A DNA stretch of 14,201 nucleotides from Paracoccaceae bacterium (GTDB lineage Bacteria > Pseudomonadota > Alphaproteobacteria > Rhodobacterales > Rhodobacteraceae). Shown in pieces: positions 1 to 7,338 of this stretch; within the stretch, counting starts at the first letter, position 1, and every line of letters starts with the position of its first letter. A program made the translations under genes and the position numbers. Location: the NCBI GenBank assembly GCA_007129775.1, contig SKUV01000031.1, positions 1 through 14,201 on the forward strand, written 5' to 3'. The notes below the pieces were generated by a model. The model saw only the letters and a list, made by a program, of their open reading frames with translations, was not told the origin of the DNA and searched no databases.

Positions 1-401
1 AGGCCCGTTTCACGGAGCGATGGGGCAAGTCCCTCCCGCCGTCGCTGCCGCGGAGTTCCGCCCGGCTGGAGCCGCTCGCCACCGGGATGCCATGGGCCGG
101 GCTGCGGGTGCTCGCCTTTGCCGGGATCGGCTATCCCGAGAAGTTCTTCGCTACCCTCGCCGGGCTCGGCGCGGAGGTGCTGCGAGCCGAACCGCTGGAG
201 GATCACCAACCGCTGACCGATGCGCTGATGACGCGGCTGCAGGTGCAGGCCAAGGCCCTGGGGGCGCAACTGGTCACCACCGAAAAGGACGCGGTGCGCC
301 TGCCGCCGCGCTTTCGCCGCGAGGTGCTGACCCTGCCGGTGCGCCTGCAGGGCACCGACTGGGGCGTCATCGACGGGCTGCTGGCCGCGCGCGGGCGCTG
401 A
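1..401 (+). CDS. lpxK: Tetraacyldisaccharide 4'-kinase (lipid A 4'-kinase), C-terminal part
   Basis: LpxK transfers a phosphate from ATP to the 4' position of the tetraacyl-disaccharide precursor of lipid A, at the inner face of the inner membrane. Only the last 132 codons are visible, in the frame that begins at base 3; the P-loop half lies off the left edge. The visible part has the family's C-terminal signature: a strand and loop reading VLAFAGIGYPEKFF, then a DHQPLTDALM segment, then VTTEKDAVRLP, which matches the typical LpxK 'TTEKDAVK' region. The stop is TGA at 399-401. The gene converges on lpd with only 21 bases between them. Assignment is by recognition of these motifs. An ATG at 87 is internal and not a real start, because homologous sequence continues upstream of it to the window edge. 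Confidence 0.9.
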   Translation, partial: ARFTERWGKSLPPSLPRSSARLEPLATGMPWAGLRVLAFAGIGYPEKFFATLAGLGAEVLRAEPLEDHQPLTDALMTRLQVQAKALGAQLVTTEKDAVRLPPRFRREVLTLPVRLQGTDWGVIDGLLAARGR

Positions 402-418
402 CGCCCGCGCCGGCGGGC
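391..418. terminator. Candidate bidirectional terminator: two overlapping GC hairpins
   Basis: Two perfect, mutually exclusive hairpins sit at the convergent lpxK/lpd ends. One pairs 391-397 (GCGGGCG) with 402-408 around a CTGA loop that contains the lpxK stop codon. The other pairs 403-408 (GCCCGC) with 413-418 around a GCCG loop. Neither is followed by a clear T-tract on either strand, so intrinsic termination is only a suggestion. Confidence 0.3.
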
Positions 419-422
419 CGGT

Positions 423-1817
423 TCAGAAATGCAGCGCGCGGCCGTAGGCGTCGAGCACCGATTCGTGCATCATCTCGCTCAGCGTCGGATGCGGGAACAC
501 GGTGTTCATCAATTCCGCCTCGGTCGTCTCCAGCGTGCGGCCGACGATGTAGCCCTGAATCAGTTCCGTCACCTCGGCGCCGACCATATGCGCGCCCAAA
601 AGCTCGCCCGTCTCGGCGTCGAAGACCGTCTTGATCAGCCCCTCGGACTCGCCCAGCGCAATGGCCTTGCCGTTGCCGATGAAGGGGAAGCGGCCGACCT
701 TGACCTTGTGGCCCTTTTCCCTGGCCTTTGCCTCGGTCAGCCCGACAGAGGCGACCTGCGGGTGGCAATAGGTGCAGCCCGCGATCTGGTCGGGACGAAC
801 GGGATGCGGATGGCCGCCGGCGATCAGTTCGGCCACCATCACGCCCTCGTGGCTGGCCTTGTGCGCAAGCCAGGGACCGTTGGTCAGATCGCCGATGGCA
901 TAGATGCCCTCGACCCCGGTGCGGCAGTGATCATCGGTCACGACAAAGCCGCGCTCCACCTTCACGCCAAGGCCTTCCAGCCCCAGATCCTCGGTATTCG
1001 CGATGATCCCCACGGCGGAGATCACCGTGTCGAAATCGTGCTTTTCCGTCTTGCCGCCGGTCTCGATATGGGCGGTGACCTTTCCCTTGCCGCGGTCAAG
1101 CTGCTTGACCGTGGCCTTGGCCATGATCTTCATGCCCTGCTTTTCGAAGGCCTTGCGCGCGAAGGTCGAGATTTCCTCATCCTCCACCGGCAAGATGCGG
1201 TCCATTACCTCCACCACGGTGGTGTCGCTGCCCAGCGTGTTGAAGAAACTGGCGAATTCGATGCCTATGGCGCCCGACCCGATGACCAGCAGTTTCTTCG
1301 GCATCCGGTCGGCCACCAGCGCGTGCTTGTAGGACCAGACCAAATCGCCATCGGCCTCCAGCCCCGGCAGGTTGCGCGCCCGCGCGCCGGTGGCCAGAAC
1401 GATCTGCGGCGCCTTAAGCGTCTCGGTGCCCTTGTCGGTGCGGACCTCCACCGTGCCGGGCTTGGGCACGAATCCCTTGCCCATGAAAACGGTGATCTTG
1501 TTCTTCTTCATCAGATGGCCGATCCCGCCAGAAAGCTGGCCTGCCACCTTGCGCGAGCGTTTGACCACCGCGTCCAGATCATAGCCGATCTTTTCCGCGC
1601 TCAGCCCGAATTCCTTGGCGCGGTGCATCAGGTGAAAGACCTCGGCCGACCGCAGCATCGCCTTGGTCGGGATGCAACCCCAGTTCAGGCAAATGCCGCC
1701 CAGATGCTCACGCTCCACGATCGCGACTTTCAGGCCAAGCTGCGCGCCGCGGATCGCGGCGACATAGCCGCCCGGCCCGGCGCCCACCACGATCATGTCA
1801 AAGGATTTGTCGGCCAT
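423..1817 (-). CDS. lpd: Dihydrolipoamide dehydrogenase (E3 component)
   Basis: This FAD enzyme reoxidises dihydrolipoyl groups on E2 subunits of 2-oxoacid dehydrogenase complexes and passes electrons to NAD+ in the cytoplasm. The protein is 464 aa, normal for the family. It shows an N-terminal FAD-binding motif (GAGPGG, residues 12-17), the redox disulfide in GGICLNWGCIPTK (Cys43 and Cys48), an NAD-binding motif GSGAIG (180-185), a second FAD motif YAIGD (306-310), and the C-terminal catalytic pair in HPTLSE (His443, Glu448). The start at 1817 is chosen because family homology begins at MADKSFDMIVVG and an AGGAAGG Shine-Dalgarno (1824-1830) lies 6 bases upstream. A frame-open ATG at 1892 would add 25 unrelated residues. 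No E1 or E2 gene is in view, so which complex it mainly serves cannot be read here. Confidence 0.95.
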   Translation of the reverse strand: MADKSFDMIVVGAGPGGYVAAIRGAQLGLKVAIVEREHLGGICLNWGCIPTKAMLRSAEVFHLMHRAKEFGLSAEKIGYDLDAVVKRSRKVAGQLSGGIGHLMKKNKITVFMGKGFVPKPGTVEVRTDKGTETLKAPQIVLATGARARNLPGLEADGDLVWSYKHALVADRMPKKLLVIGSGAIGIEFASFFNTLGSDTTVVEVMDRILPVEDEEISTFARKAFEKQGMKIMAKATVKQLDRGKGKVTAHIETGGKTEKHDFDTVISAVGIIANTEDLGLEGLGVKVERGFVVTDDHCRTGVEGIYAIGDLTNGPWLAHKASHEGVMVAELIAGGHPHPVRPDQIAGCTYCHPQVASVGLTEAKAREKGHKVKVGRFPFIGNGKAIALGESEGLIKTVFDAETGELLGAHMVGAEVTELIQGYIVGRTLETTEAELMNTVFPHPTLSEMMHESVLDAYGRALHF

Positions 1818-1863
1818 GGGTTCCCTTCCTCGCGCCTCCTTCGGGCGATGCTGCCTTACTCTT

Positions 1864-1892
1864 GATTTAGGCGATATTGACGTGCTGGGCAA
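1864..1892 (-). promoter_or_regulatory. Possible sigma-70-type promoter for lpd
   Basis: On the minus strand, TTGCCC (1892-1887) and TAAATC (1869-1864) are separated by 17 bases, about 47 nt upstream of the lpd start. The matches to -35 and -10 are only partial (4/6 and 3/6). The 112-base gap to the DUF924 gene leaves room for a separate lpd promoter, but co-transcription with that gene is equally possible. Confidence 0.22.
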
Positions 1893-1929
1893 CGTGGCCC
1901 GGCGCCCGCCAGATGGCGTCGCGCAGGGC

Positions 1930-2526
1930 TCAGGCCGCCGCCTGCAGCGCCGCGACCGTGCTGCCGTAGCCGCCGGCCTCCAGATAGGCGGCCTCGGCAG
2001 CGGTGGTATGGCGGCCCAGCGCGTCGTTGCGGTAGGGGAAGCGCCCGAAGCGGCGGATCACCTCGCGATGGGCGCGCGCGTGCAGCAGGTTGTCGGCCCC
2101 GGTCTCGGGCATCCGGGTCAGCAGCAGACGCACGCTGCGATCCTGATCGGCATTCGTTTCGGCATGCATGAAGGGCATGTAGAAGAATTGCCGTTGCGGC
2201 TCGGGGATGCGCAGGTCCCATTCGTGCTGCACCGCCTTGGCCGCAGCCTTGCGCGCGATGGGATCGGTGGCGAATGCGCGGGCCTCGCCGCGGAACATGT
2301 TGCGCGGAAACTGGTCGGTCAGGATCAGAAAGGCGAGCGAGCCCCCGGGGCTGCTGAGCCAGGAATTCAACCGTCCGATGCGCGCGGAGTCCCACATATC
2401 GAGAAAGCGGGCGCGGATGTCGCTGTCCAGTTCCTCACCCCCGGAATACCAGCCCGCGGGCCCCACCGTTTCGATCCAGTAATCAAGCACCGCATTCGCC
2501 TGCGGCAGATGCAATCTGTGTGGCAT
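1930..2526 (-). CDS. DUF924 family protein (TPR-like helical fold)
   Basis: This is a 198-aa soluble protein recognisable as the DUF924 family, which has no firmly established biochemical role. Three family blocks are visible: TDQFPRNMFRG (residues 70-80), FFYMPFMHAE (114-123) and HREVIRRFGRFPYRN (153-167). The aromatic N-terminal segment around VLDYWIETVGPAGWY (13-27) is also typical. There is no signal peptide and no membrane segment. The start at 2526 is well supported by a purine-rich GGAGGAGGAGAGG stretch whose AGGAG core (2535-2539) lies 8 bases upstream. It lies between the MFS transporter gene (138 bases upstream) and lpd (112 bases downstream), all on the minus strand, so a loose operon is possible but the gaps also allow separate promoters. 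No function is proposed. Confidence 0.85.
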   Translation of the reverse strand: MPHRLHLPQANAVLDYWIETVGPAGWYSGGEELDSDIRARFLDMWDSARIGRLNSWLSSPGGSLAFLILTDQFPRNMFRGEARAFATDPIARKAAAKAVQHEWDLRIPEPQRQFFYMPFMHAETNADQDRSVRLLLTRMPETGADNLLHARAHREVIRRFGRFPYRNDALGRHTTAAEAAYLEAGGYGSTVAALQAAA

Positions 2527-2599
2527 TATGGCCTCTCCTCCTCCGCCTGCAAAGCGTTGCAGGAATGCTTCTCTGGTGCAAGCGCCCTGTGCATGCGGT

Positions 2600-2629
2600 G
2601 GCGCCGGCCCGCCGATGGCCGTCGGCGCC
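2600..2629 (-). terminator. Weak hairpin between the MFS gene and the DUF924 gene
   Basis: Bases 2600-2608 can pair with 2621-2629 (GGCGCCGGC against GTCGGCGCC, with one G-T pair) around a 12-base loop, 36 bases past the MFS stop codon. No T-tract follows on the minus strand. It may slow or end transcription from the transporter gene, but this is a guess from structure only. Confidence 0.2.
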
Positions 2630-2664
2630 GCCGCGCAGGTTGTTCGATAGGCGCCGCGGGGGGC

Positions 2665-3939
2665 TCAGCGCCCCTCGGCGGGGCTGTCGGGTGCGGCCGC
2701 CTCTTCGGCGTTTTCCTGCGCGGCCTCATAGATCGCTTCGATGGCGTAGGAAGAGGCGCTCGGCGTGACCACGGCAAAGGCCCCGGTCTCGTCCGTGGGG
2801 ATCGCCGCGCGCCGGGTCATCCGCCAGAAGGCATAGGCGGCAAGAACAGCCGACAAGAACCCGATCCATGCGAAAAAGCCCTGCGGGCCGATCCATCCCA
2901 TCGCCCAGCCCGTCACGATCGGGCCGATGATCGCCCCCAATCCGTTGATGAACAACAGCCCGCCCGACGCCGAGGCCATGTCGTCGCGCTCCAGATAGTC
3001 GTTGGTATAGGCCAGAAGCAGAGGATAGAGCGGGTTGGTGATCCCCCCGATCAACAGCGCCACGACGATCAGCATGCTCTGCCCCGGCGCGAAAAGCAGG
3101 GTCAGCGCCATCACGGCCGCGCCGGCGAGCCCGGAAAAGGCCACCAGCTTGCGCCGGTCCATCCGGTCCGATAACCAGCCCAAGGGATACTGAAACAGCA
3201 TCCCGCCGGTAAAGACCGCCGCGATGAAAAGCGAGATCTGCGCCACGCTCAGCCCCGCCAGCGTGCCCCAGACCGCGGTCATGCCGAACAGCGTCGAGTA
3301 GATTCCGCCCACCAGAAACATCCCCACACATCCCAGCGGCGAGATGGTGTAGAGCTGCCGAAAGCTCATCGGCTTGATCGCCTCCGCCATCGGCGCCGGC
3401 GTGACCGACAGAAGGATCGGCGTGAAGGCCAGCGACACCAGCACCGAAGGCAGCACGAACAGCAGAAAGCCGCCCGGATCGCCCACATTCATCAAACCCT
3501 GCGCGCTGATGATCCCCACCATCTGCACGATCATGTAGAGCGAAAGCGTCTGGCCCCGCGTCTCGTTCGTCGCGGTGTTGTTGAGCCAGCTTTCCGCGGT
3601 CACATAGATGCCCGAGAAACAGAACCCGATCAGCATCCGCATCGCCACCCATGCCACCCAGTCCGGCAATACAGGAAACAGGATCAGCGTGGCCGAAACG
3701 AGCGAGCCCAGCGCGGCGAAGACCCGCACATGGCCGACCCGCCGGATCATTCCCGGCGTCATGCGGGAGCCGAACAGAAAGCCCACGAAATAGCCCGACA
3801 TCACCAGCGACATCTGCAGGGTGGTAAAATCCTCGATCGCGCCGCGCACCCCCAGCAGCGTGCCCTGAATGCCGTTTCCGACCATCAGCAGCAGCATTCC
3901 CAGAAGCAGTGCCCAGCTATTGCCGAGGACCTTGAGCAT
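2665..3939 (-). CDS. MFS transporter, YcaD-like, substrate unknown
   Basis: This is a 424-aa inner-membrane protein with the hydrophobic pattern of a 12-segment major facilitator. The loop after the second segment (GSRMTPGMIRRVGH, residues 57-70) and the equivalent loop in the second half (GWLSDRMDRRK, 254-264) are MFS motif-A regions. The overall sequence resembles the YcaD branch, including RMLIGFCFSGIYVTAESWLN (101-120). Residues about 375-424 form a hydrophilic, Ala/Glu-rich cytoplasmic tail. The start at 3939 is preceded by AAGGGA about 6 bases upstream, and the first membrane segment begins within ten residues, so no longer start is needed. No neighbour points to a substrate. Two strong hairpins occupy the 80 bases before the start codon. 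Family membership is secure; the transported compound is not known. Confidence 0.88.
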   Translation of the reverse strand: MLKVLGNSWALLLGMLLLMVGNGIQGTLLGVRGAIEDFTTLQMSLVMSGYFVGFLFGSRMTPGMIRRVGHVRVFAALGSLVSATLILFPVLPDWVAWVAMRMLIGFCFSGIYVTAESWLNNTATNETRGQTLSLYMIVQMVGIISAQGLMNVGDPGGFLLFVLPSVLVSLAFTPILLSVTPAPMAEAIKPMSFRQLYTISPLGCVGMFLVGGIYSTLFGMTAVWGTLAGLSVAQISLFIAAVFTGGMLFQYPLGWLSDRMDRRKLVAFSGLAGAAVMALTLLFAPGQSMLIVVALLIGGITNPLYPLLLAYTNDYLERDDMASASGGLLFINGLGAIIGPIVTGWAMGWIGPQGFFAWIGFLSAVLAAYAFWRMTRRAAIPTDETGAFAVVTPSASSYAIEAIYEAAQENAEEAAAPDSPAEGR

Positions 3940-3960
3940 GGCGTGTCCCTTCGCATGTCC

Positions 3961-4016
3961 GACGCCCGGGCTTGGGCGTCTGAAGGCCCGCAGCTACGCC
4001 CGGGGAGCCTCCCCGG
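3961..4016 (-). promoter_or_regulatory. Two strong hairpins in front of the MFS gene
   Basis: Bases 3961-3967 (GACGCCC) pair perfectly with 3974-3980, with a 6-base loop. Bases 4000-4006 (CCGGGGA) pair perfectly with 4010-4016, with a 3-base loop. Both lie in the 207-base space between the secreted-protein gene and the MFS gene. They could form a leader structure for the transporter mRNA or end transcripts from the upstream gene. There is no T-tract after either one, and no known riboswitch class was recognised. Confidence 0.28.
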
Positions 4017-4146
4017 CTTGCGCATTTGCGACAATCCCCGTCCGGCAGCGGCCAGGTCGCGCAATAGAGGCACTGCGGGGCGAATGGCAAGCCCCGCACA
4101 GGGCACGGCCGGAGCCGGGGAACACCTGGCCCGCGGCCGGCCCTTT

Positions 4147-4590
4147 TCACCCGGCGCGCGTGCAGCGGCTCGCGATCTCGTGGCCGGAGGCGGCGTCCTG
4201 AATGCTCATCTGCATCTGGCTCGCCGAGACCACAAAGCTGTCGAAGGCAAAGCCGGTAATGCCCCACGCCTGCGACGCCATCTGCCCGTAAGCCGCGAAG
4301 GCCCAGCGGCCCTGCTCCTGTTGCACTTGCCAGCGTCCCTGCGCCTGAAAGCCGCCCATGTTCCGCAGGATACCCTGAGCCTGAAACGTCCCGTCCGGCA
4401 CCACGTTGATGAAGGCCTGATAATGGACCGCATGGGCATCTGTGCGATAGATGTTGCGGGTGGCGTATTCGCACTGCCATCGCCCGGCAACCTGCGGTGC
4501 CTGCGCCTGCGCCGGTATGGCGGATGCACCGGTGGCGATGAGAAAGCAGCAAAGCGCGAGCGTGAGGCCGTCTCGCAGAAAGTGCATCAT
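4147..4590 (-). CDS. Small secreted protein of unknown function
   Basis: This 147-aa protein has a clear Sec signal peptide: positive residue Arg6, a hydrophobic core at about residues 8-20, and an Ala-rich region with likely cleavage near residues 24-31. The mature part has only two cysteines, Cys40 near its start and Cys143 near its end, suggesting one disulfide that closes the domain in the periplasm. A GRWQ motif occurs twice (37-40 as GRWQC, 85-88 as GRWQV), followed by GRWAF (94-98), with alternating polar and hydrophobic stretches that suggest a small beta-sheet or barrel domain. I do not recognise a named family. The start at 4590 (ATGATG) is backed by AAAGG at 4597-4601, 6 bases upstream. 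It is followed by a 207-base gap before the MFS gene and preceded by a 624-base gap, so it may be its own transcript. Confidence 0.72.
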   Translation of the reverse strand: MMHFLRDGLTLALCCFLIATGASAIPAQAQAPQVAGRWQCEYATRNIYRTDAHAVHYQAFINVVPDGTFQAQGILRNMGGFQAQGRWQVQQEQGRWAFAAYGQMASQAWGITGFAFDSFVVSASQMQMSIQDAASGHEIASRCTRAG

Positions 4591-5214
4591 GGCTTTCCTT
4601 TCCGGTGCAGCCGAAGGCTGTCAGGCCGTGACGGGCGGTGCCGGTTCATGTCGATGATCCGCTGTCCTGCTCCGCGGCGCCCGGTCGCCGGTTCCGACCC
4701 GCCCGGGCCGGGCATCGCAGGGTCAGGCGAATCACCGCGTCTGGCAAGCGAAATGACCATTACGACCGATCGGCGGGGCGGCACCTGCCCGCGGTGCGGC
4801 GCGCCCTTGCAGGCCTTGAGCGGTGCCAGCCGCTTTTCTGGCACTGATACCGGTGCTTGCGGCGGTGTCGGTGTCGGTGTCGGGGCTGGCGGTTCAGCGC
4901 ATCGCCACTTTTGCGCGGTCCCGTTCCGGCTGTGGGCAGGTTCGCCTGCCGTCTGCGGTGCTGGTCTCACGCCTGCTTTCCGCCCGGGCTCCGGCCGCGA
5001 GCGGTCTGTCCACCGTCGTCCGCCCGCGGCGCGCGGCGCGTGGGGCGCGTGCAGGACCCGGTATGCCCAGCGCGCAAGGTGGAGGCCGGCGGTTTGCCGG
5101 ATGCTTGCCTATCGGATGGGTTGGCCGACGAACGGGCATGGCCGGGCAAAGCCGCCCGGTGCCGGGTCGTGCCATGCAAGCTGCCGGGCCATGAACCTGC
5201 CAAGGACGGCAGCA
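4591..5214. other. Unassigned 624-base gap between flgI and the secreted-protein gene
   Basis: No convincing gene is seen on either strand. Contents noted: on the plus strand from ATG 4753, a short frame reads TCPRCGAPLQAL, like half of a zinc ribbon. In another plus frame, a GTG at 4823 opens a 123-codon ORF whose first part is hydrophobic (AAFLALIPVLAAVSVSVSG), with coding-like base use for roughly its first 60-75 codons but poor ribosome-site support. GGTGTC is repeated three times in tandem at 4864-4881. GGCAGG-TTCG-CCTGCC (4935-4950) forms a perfect 6-bp hairpin. The region may be a decayed gene, a promoter or leader for the secreted-protein gene, or simply intergenic. Confidence 0.4.
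5197..5212 (-). terminator. Possible terminator hairpin after flgI
   Basis: CTGCC (5197-5201) pairs with GGCAG (5208-5212) around a 6-base loop, beginning 2 bases past the flgI stop on the minus strand. The sequence after it has only a weak TT and no T-tract. Its position directly after the last flagellar gene in the run fits an operon end, but the stem is short. Confidence 0.25.
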
Positions 5215-6318
5215 TCAGCGCACGATGAACTCCGCATGCAGCGCGCCGGCCGCGCTGATCGCCGTCAGTATGTCGATCATGTCGCGCGGCGAAACTCCCA
5301 GCGCATTCAGCCCCGCCACCACCTCCGACAGGGTCGCGCCTTCGGGCACTTCGGCCAGCCCGGTGCGTTCGGTTTCGGCAAATTCCGCATCGCTGTCGGG
5401 TACCACGATGGTGGCGCCCTCGCCGAACGGGTTCGGCTGGACCACGCGCGGCGTTTCCTCGACCCGCAGGGTCAGACTGCCCTGTGCCACGGCGACCCGG
5501 CTGATACGCACATCCGATCCCATCACGATCGTGCCGGAACGGTGGTCCACCACCACCCGCGCCCGGCTTTCGGGGACGAGGCGCAGCACCTCGATCCGGC
5601 CCAGAACATGGGCCGGCGAGGGCATGCGCGTCGCCGCGATATCGACGACCACAGTGCCTGCATCAAGCATCGCTGCGACCGGGCGGCCGAATTCCGCGTT
5701 GACCGTGGTCTCGATCCGCCCCGCCGTCGTGAAATCCGGATTGCGCAGGGCCAGCCGCACCCGGCTGAGCGCGGCGAAATCGAAATCCACCTCGCGTTCG
5801 ATCCGCGCGCCCTGTGGAATCACGCCCGACGTGGGCACGCCCTGGCTGACCGACATCGCCTCACCCTCGGCCGAGATGCCGCCGGCCACCACCGCGCCTT
5901 GCGCGACGGCATATATCTGGCCGTCGGCACCGTTGAGGGGTGTCATCACCAGCGTCCCGCCCAAAAGGCTGCGGGCATCGCCGATGGCCGAGACGGTGAC
6001 GTCGATTCGCCCGCCCATGCGGCCGAAAGGCGGCAGCGTCGCGGTCACCATCACTGCGGCCACGTTGCGCGGGCGAAAGGCCTCGCCCTGCACATTGACC
6101 CCGAGCCGTTCCAGTATGCCGGCCATGATGTCTTCGGTGAAGGGCGAATTGCGCATGCCATCGCCGGTTCCGGCGAGCCCCACCACCAGCCCGTAGCCCA
6201 CCAGATCGTTCCCGCGCACGCCGTCGAATTCCACCAGGTCCTTGATCCGGATCGAACCGGCCGAGGCGACGCCCGGCAGCAGGCAGCACAGCAACAGCAC
6301 GCGTGCGAAGGCGATCAT
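5215..6318 (-). CDS. flgI: Flagellar P-ring protein FlgI
   Basis: FlgI forms the ring around the flagellar rod in the peptidoglycan layer and acts as a bushing with the L-ring. The protein is 367 aa, of normal length. It has a Sec signal peptide ending VASA, with likely cleavage after residue 20, then the highly conserved RIKDLVEFDGVRGNDLVGYG block and the GLVVGLAGTGDG motif. Later family blocks include GTLVMTPLNGADGQIYAVAQ, VDHRSGTIVMGSDVRI and a C-terminal LNALGVSPRDMIDIL. The mature part contains no cysteine, unlike enterobacterial FlgI, which has an intramolecular disulfide. The start ATG overlaps the flgL stop (ATGA, 6315-6318), which shows translational coupling and fixes the start. It is the last gene of the flgE-flgK-flgL-flgI run. 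FlgA (its chaperone) and FlgH (the L-ring) are not in the window. Confidence 0.97.
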   Translation of the reverse strand: MIAFARVLLLCCLLPGVASAGSIRIKDLVEFDGVRGNDLVGYGLVVGLAGTGDGMRNSPFTEDIMAGILERLGVNVQGEAFRPRNVAAVMVTATLPPFGRMGGRIDVTVSAIGDARSLLGGTLVMTPLNGADGQIYAVAQGAVVAGGISAEGEAMSVSQGVPTSGVIPQGARIEREVDFDFAALSRVRLALRNPDFTTAGRIETTVNAEFGRPVAAMLDAGTVVVDIAATRMPSPAHVLGRIEVLRLVPESRARVVVDHRSGTIVMGSDVRISRVAVAQGSLTLRVEETPRVVQPNPFGEGATIVVPDSDAEFAETERTGLAEVPEGATLSEVVAGLNALGVSPRDMIDILTAISAAGALHAEFIVR

Positions 6319-7334
6319 CGCAGATACTCCAGCAGCGACAGGCGCGACAGCCGCGCAGTCAGGGTAAAGAGCGCCTCCAGCCGGCCGCGCGCCTCTTCGA
6401 GCCGCGAGGCGGCCTCATAGGGATCGACTCCCAGCAGATCCGCCCGGGCGACCGACAGGCTGGCGGTTTCGGAATTGTTGCGCGCCTCGGCCGTGGCGAC
6501 CCGCGCCTCCGACAGGCCGGTGCGGGCCTGCAGCGCCGTCAGGCCAGATTGCGTGCCAAGCAGCGCTGTGGCCGAGGCCTCCGCCAGCGCGGCCCGGGCC
6601 TGCGGGCCGACCGCTTGCGGCGCGTCCTGCAGCAGTGCGCCGAGCGCGAGCGCCGCCAGATGGGCCGTGACCTCGGGAGCGAGCGCAGTTTCCGGGGCGG
6701 GTGCCGAAAGCTCCGGCGAAAGCCGCAGGTCGGCCCCGGCGGCGCCGCCCAGATAGGCCGCCTGGGCAAAGCCGGCCGGATCGGCGAACCAGTCCTTCAC
6801 TTGCTGCACAAGCGCCGGAATATCGGCTGGCGCGCCCGCCGGGGCCGCTGCCGCGAGCGCTGTCTGCAAGGCGTCGAGGATCTCGGCTGCGGGCCGCAGC
6901 GCCGGCCCCTCGGGCGCTGTGCCGGCAAAGAGGCTGCGACCGGCCACCTGCGTGTTGAGCGCCGAAACCGCCTCGTCAAAGGCCGCCCGCGCGAGGCCAC
7001 CCGTCGCCGAGAGCGCATCGGGCAGGTTCGATTGCAGCGCGATACGCAACTGCGCGCCGAGCGTGTCGGCGCTGTCGGCAAGCCGGTCGAGCCCCGCCTG
7101 CATCGCTTCGAACTGAAGCCCGGCGGCACGGGTGACGGCGCCGTGCCCCTCCAGCAGCGCGAGGCGGCGGTCGATGGCCGAAATCGCGCCGAGATCGCCC
7201 TTGAGATGGCGCGCGGGGGTGCTTGTGATGCCGGTGGTCATTTCCTGCGTATGGAGCAGCAGGTCGGACTTGGCGCGGGCGGTGGCGTTGCGCAGCAGGC
7301 CGGGCAGGGCGGAATCGCCGATGGATGGAAGCAT
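6315..7334 (-). CDS. flgL: Flagellar hook-filament junction protein FlgL (HAP3)
   Basis: FlgL forms the second junction ring between the hook and the flagellin filament and is exported by the flagellar type III system. This 339-aa protein has the flagellin-like plan. Its N-terminal helical region (residues about 1-100, with QEMTTGITSTPARHLKGDL) and C-terminal helical region (about 285-339, ending SLLEYLR) would pair to form the D0/D1 core, with a variable Ala-rich centre. There is no signal peptide, as expected. It begins 4 bases after the flgK stop and overlaps flgI by 4 bases, so all three genes are almost certainly co-translated. Its position directly after flgK separates it from ordinary flagellin, as does a C-terminus unlike the canonical flagellin end. 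The ribosome site inside the flgK end is weak, consistent with coupling. Confidence 0.88.
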   Translation of the reverse strand: MLPSIGDSALPGLLRNATARAKSDLLLHTQEMTTGITSTPARHLKGDLGAISAIDRRLALLEGHGAVTRAAGLQFEAMQAGLDRLADSADTLGAQLRIALQSNLPDALSATGGLARAAFDEAVSALNTQVAGRSLFAGTAPEGPALRPAAEILDALQTALAAAAPAGAPADIPALVQQVKDWFADPAGFAQAAYLGGAAGADLRLSPELSAPAPETALAPEVTAHLAALALGALLQDAPQAVGPQARAALAEASATALLGTQSGLTALQARTGLSEARVATAEARNNSETASLSVARADLLGVDPYEAASRLEEARGRLEALFTLTARLSRLSLLEYLR

Positions 7335-7338
7335 CGTG

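Noticed and set aside
429..1865. 478-codon plus-strand ORF opposite lpd
   Set aside because: It is a mirror of lpd codon bias in GC-rich DNA; its translation has no family motif, while lpd on the other strand has every catalytic residue.
4864..4881. Three tandem copies of GGTGTC
   Set aside because: They are too short and simple to call a repeat element or an array; they probably encode or mimic a Val-Ser run or are chance.
4587..4970. 127-codon minus-strand ORF in the gap, touching the secreted-protein start
   Set aside because: Its product is Pro/Arg-rich low complexity with no motif or ribosome site, and it overlaps the Shine-Dalgarno of the supported gene at 4590.
3730..6420. 896-codon plus-strand ORF running across the MFS start, the gap and flgI
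   Set aside because: It crosses several real minus-strand genes and an intergenic gap, has no recognisable domain over its length, and is open because stop codons are rare in this base composition.
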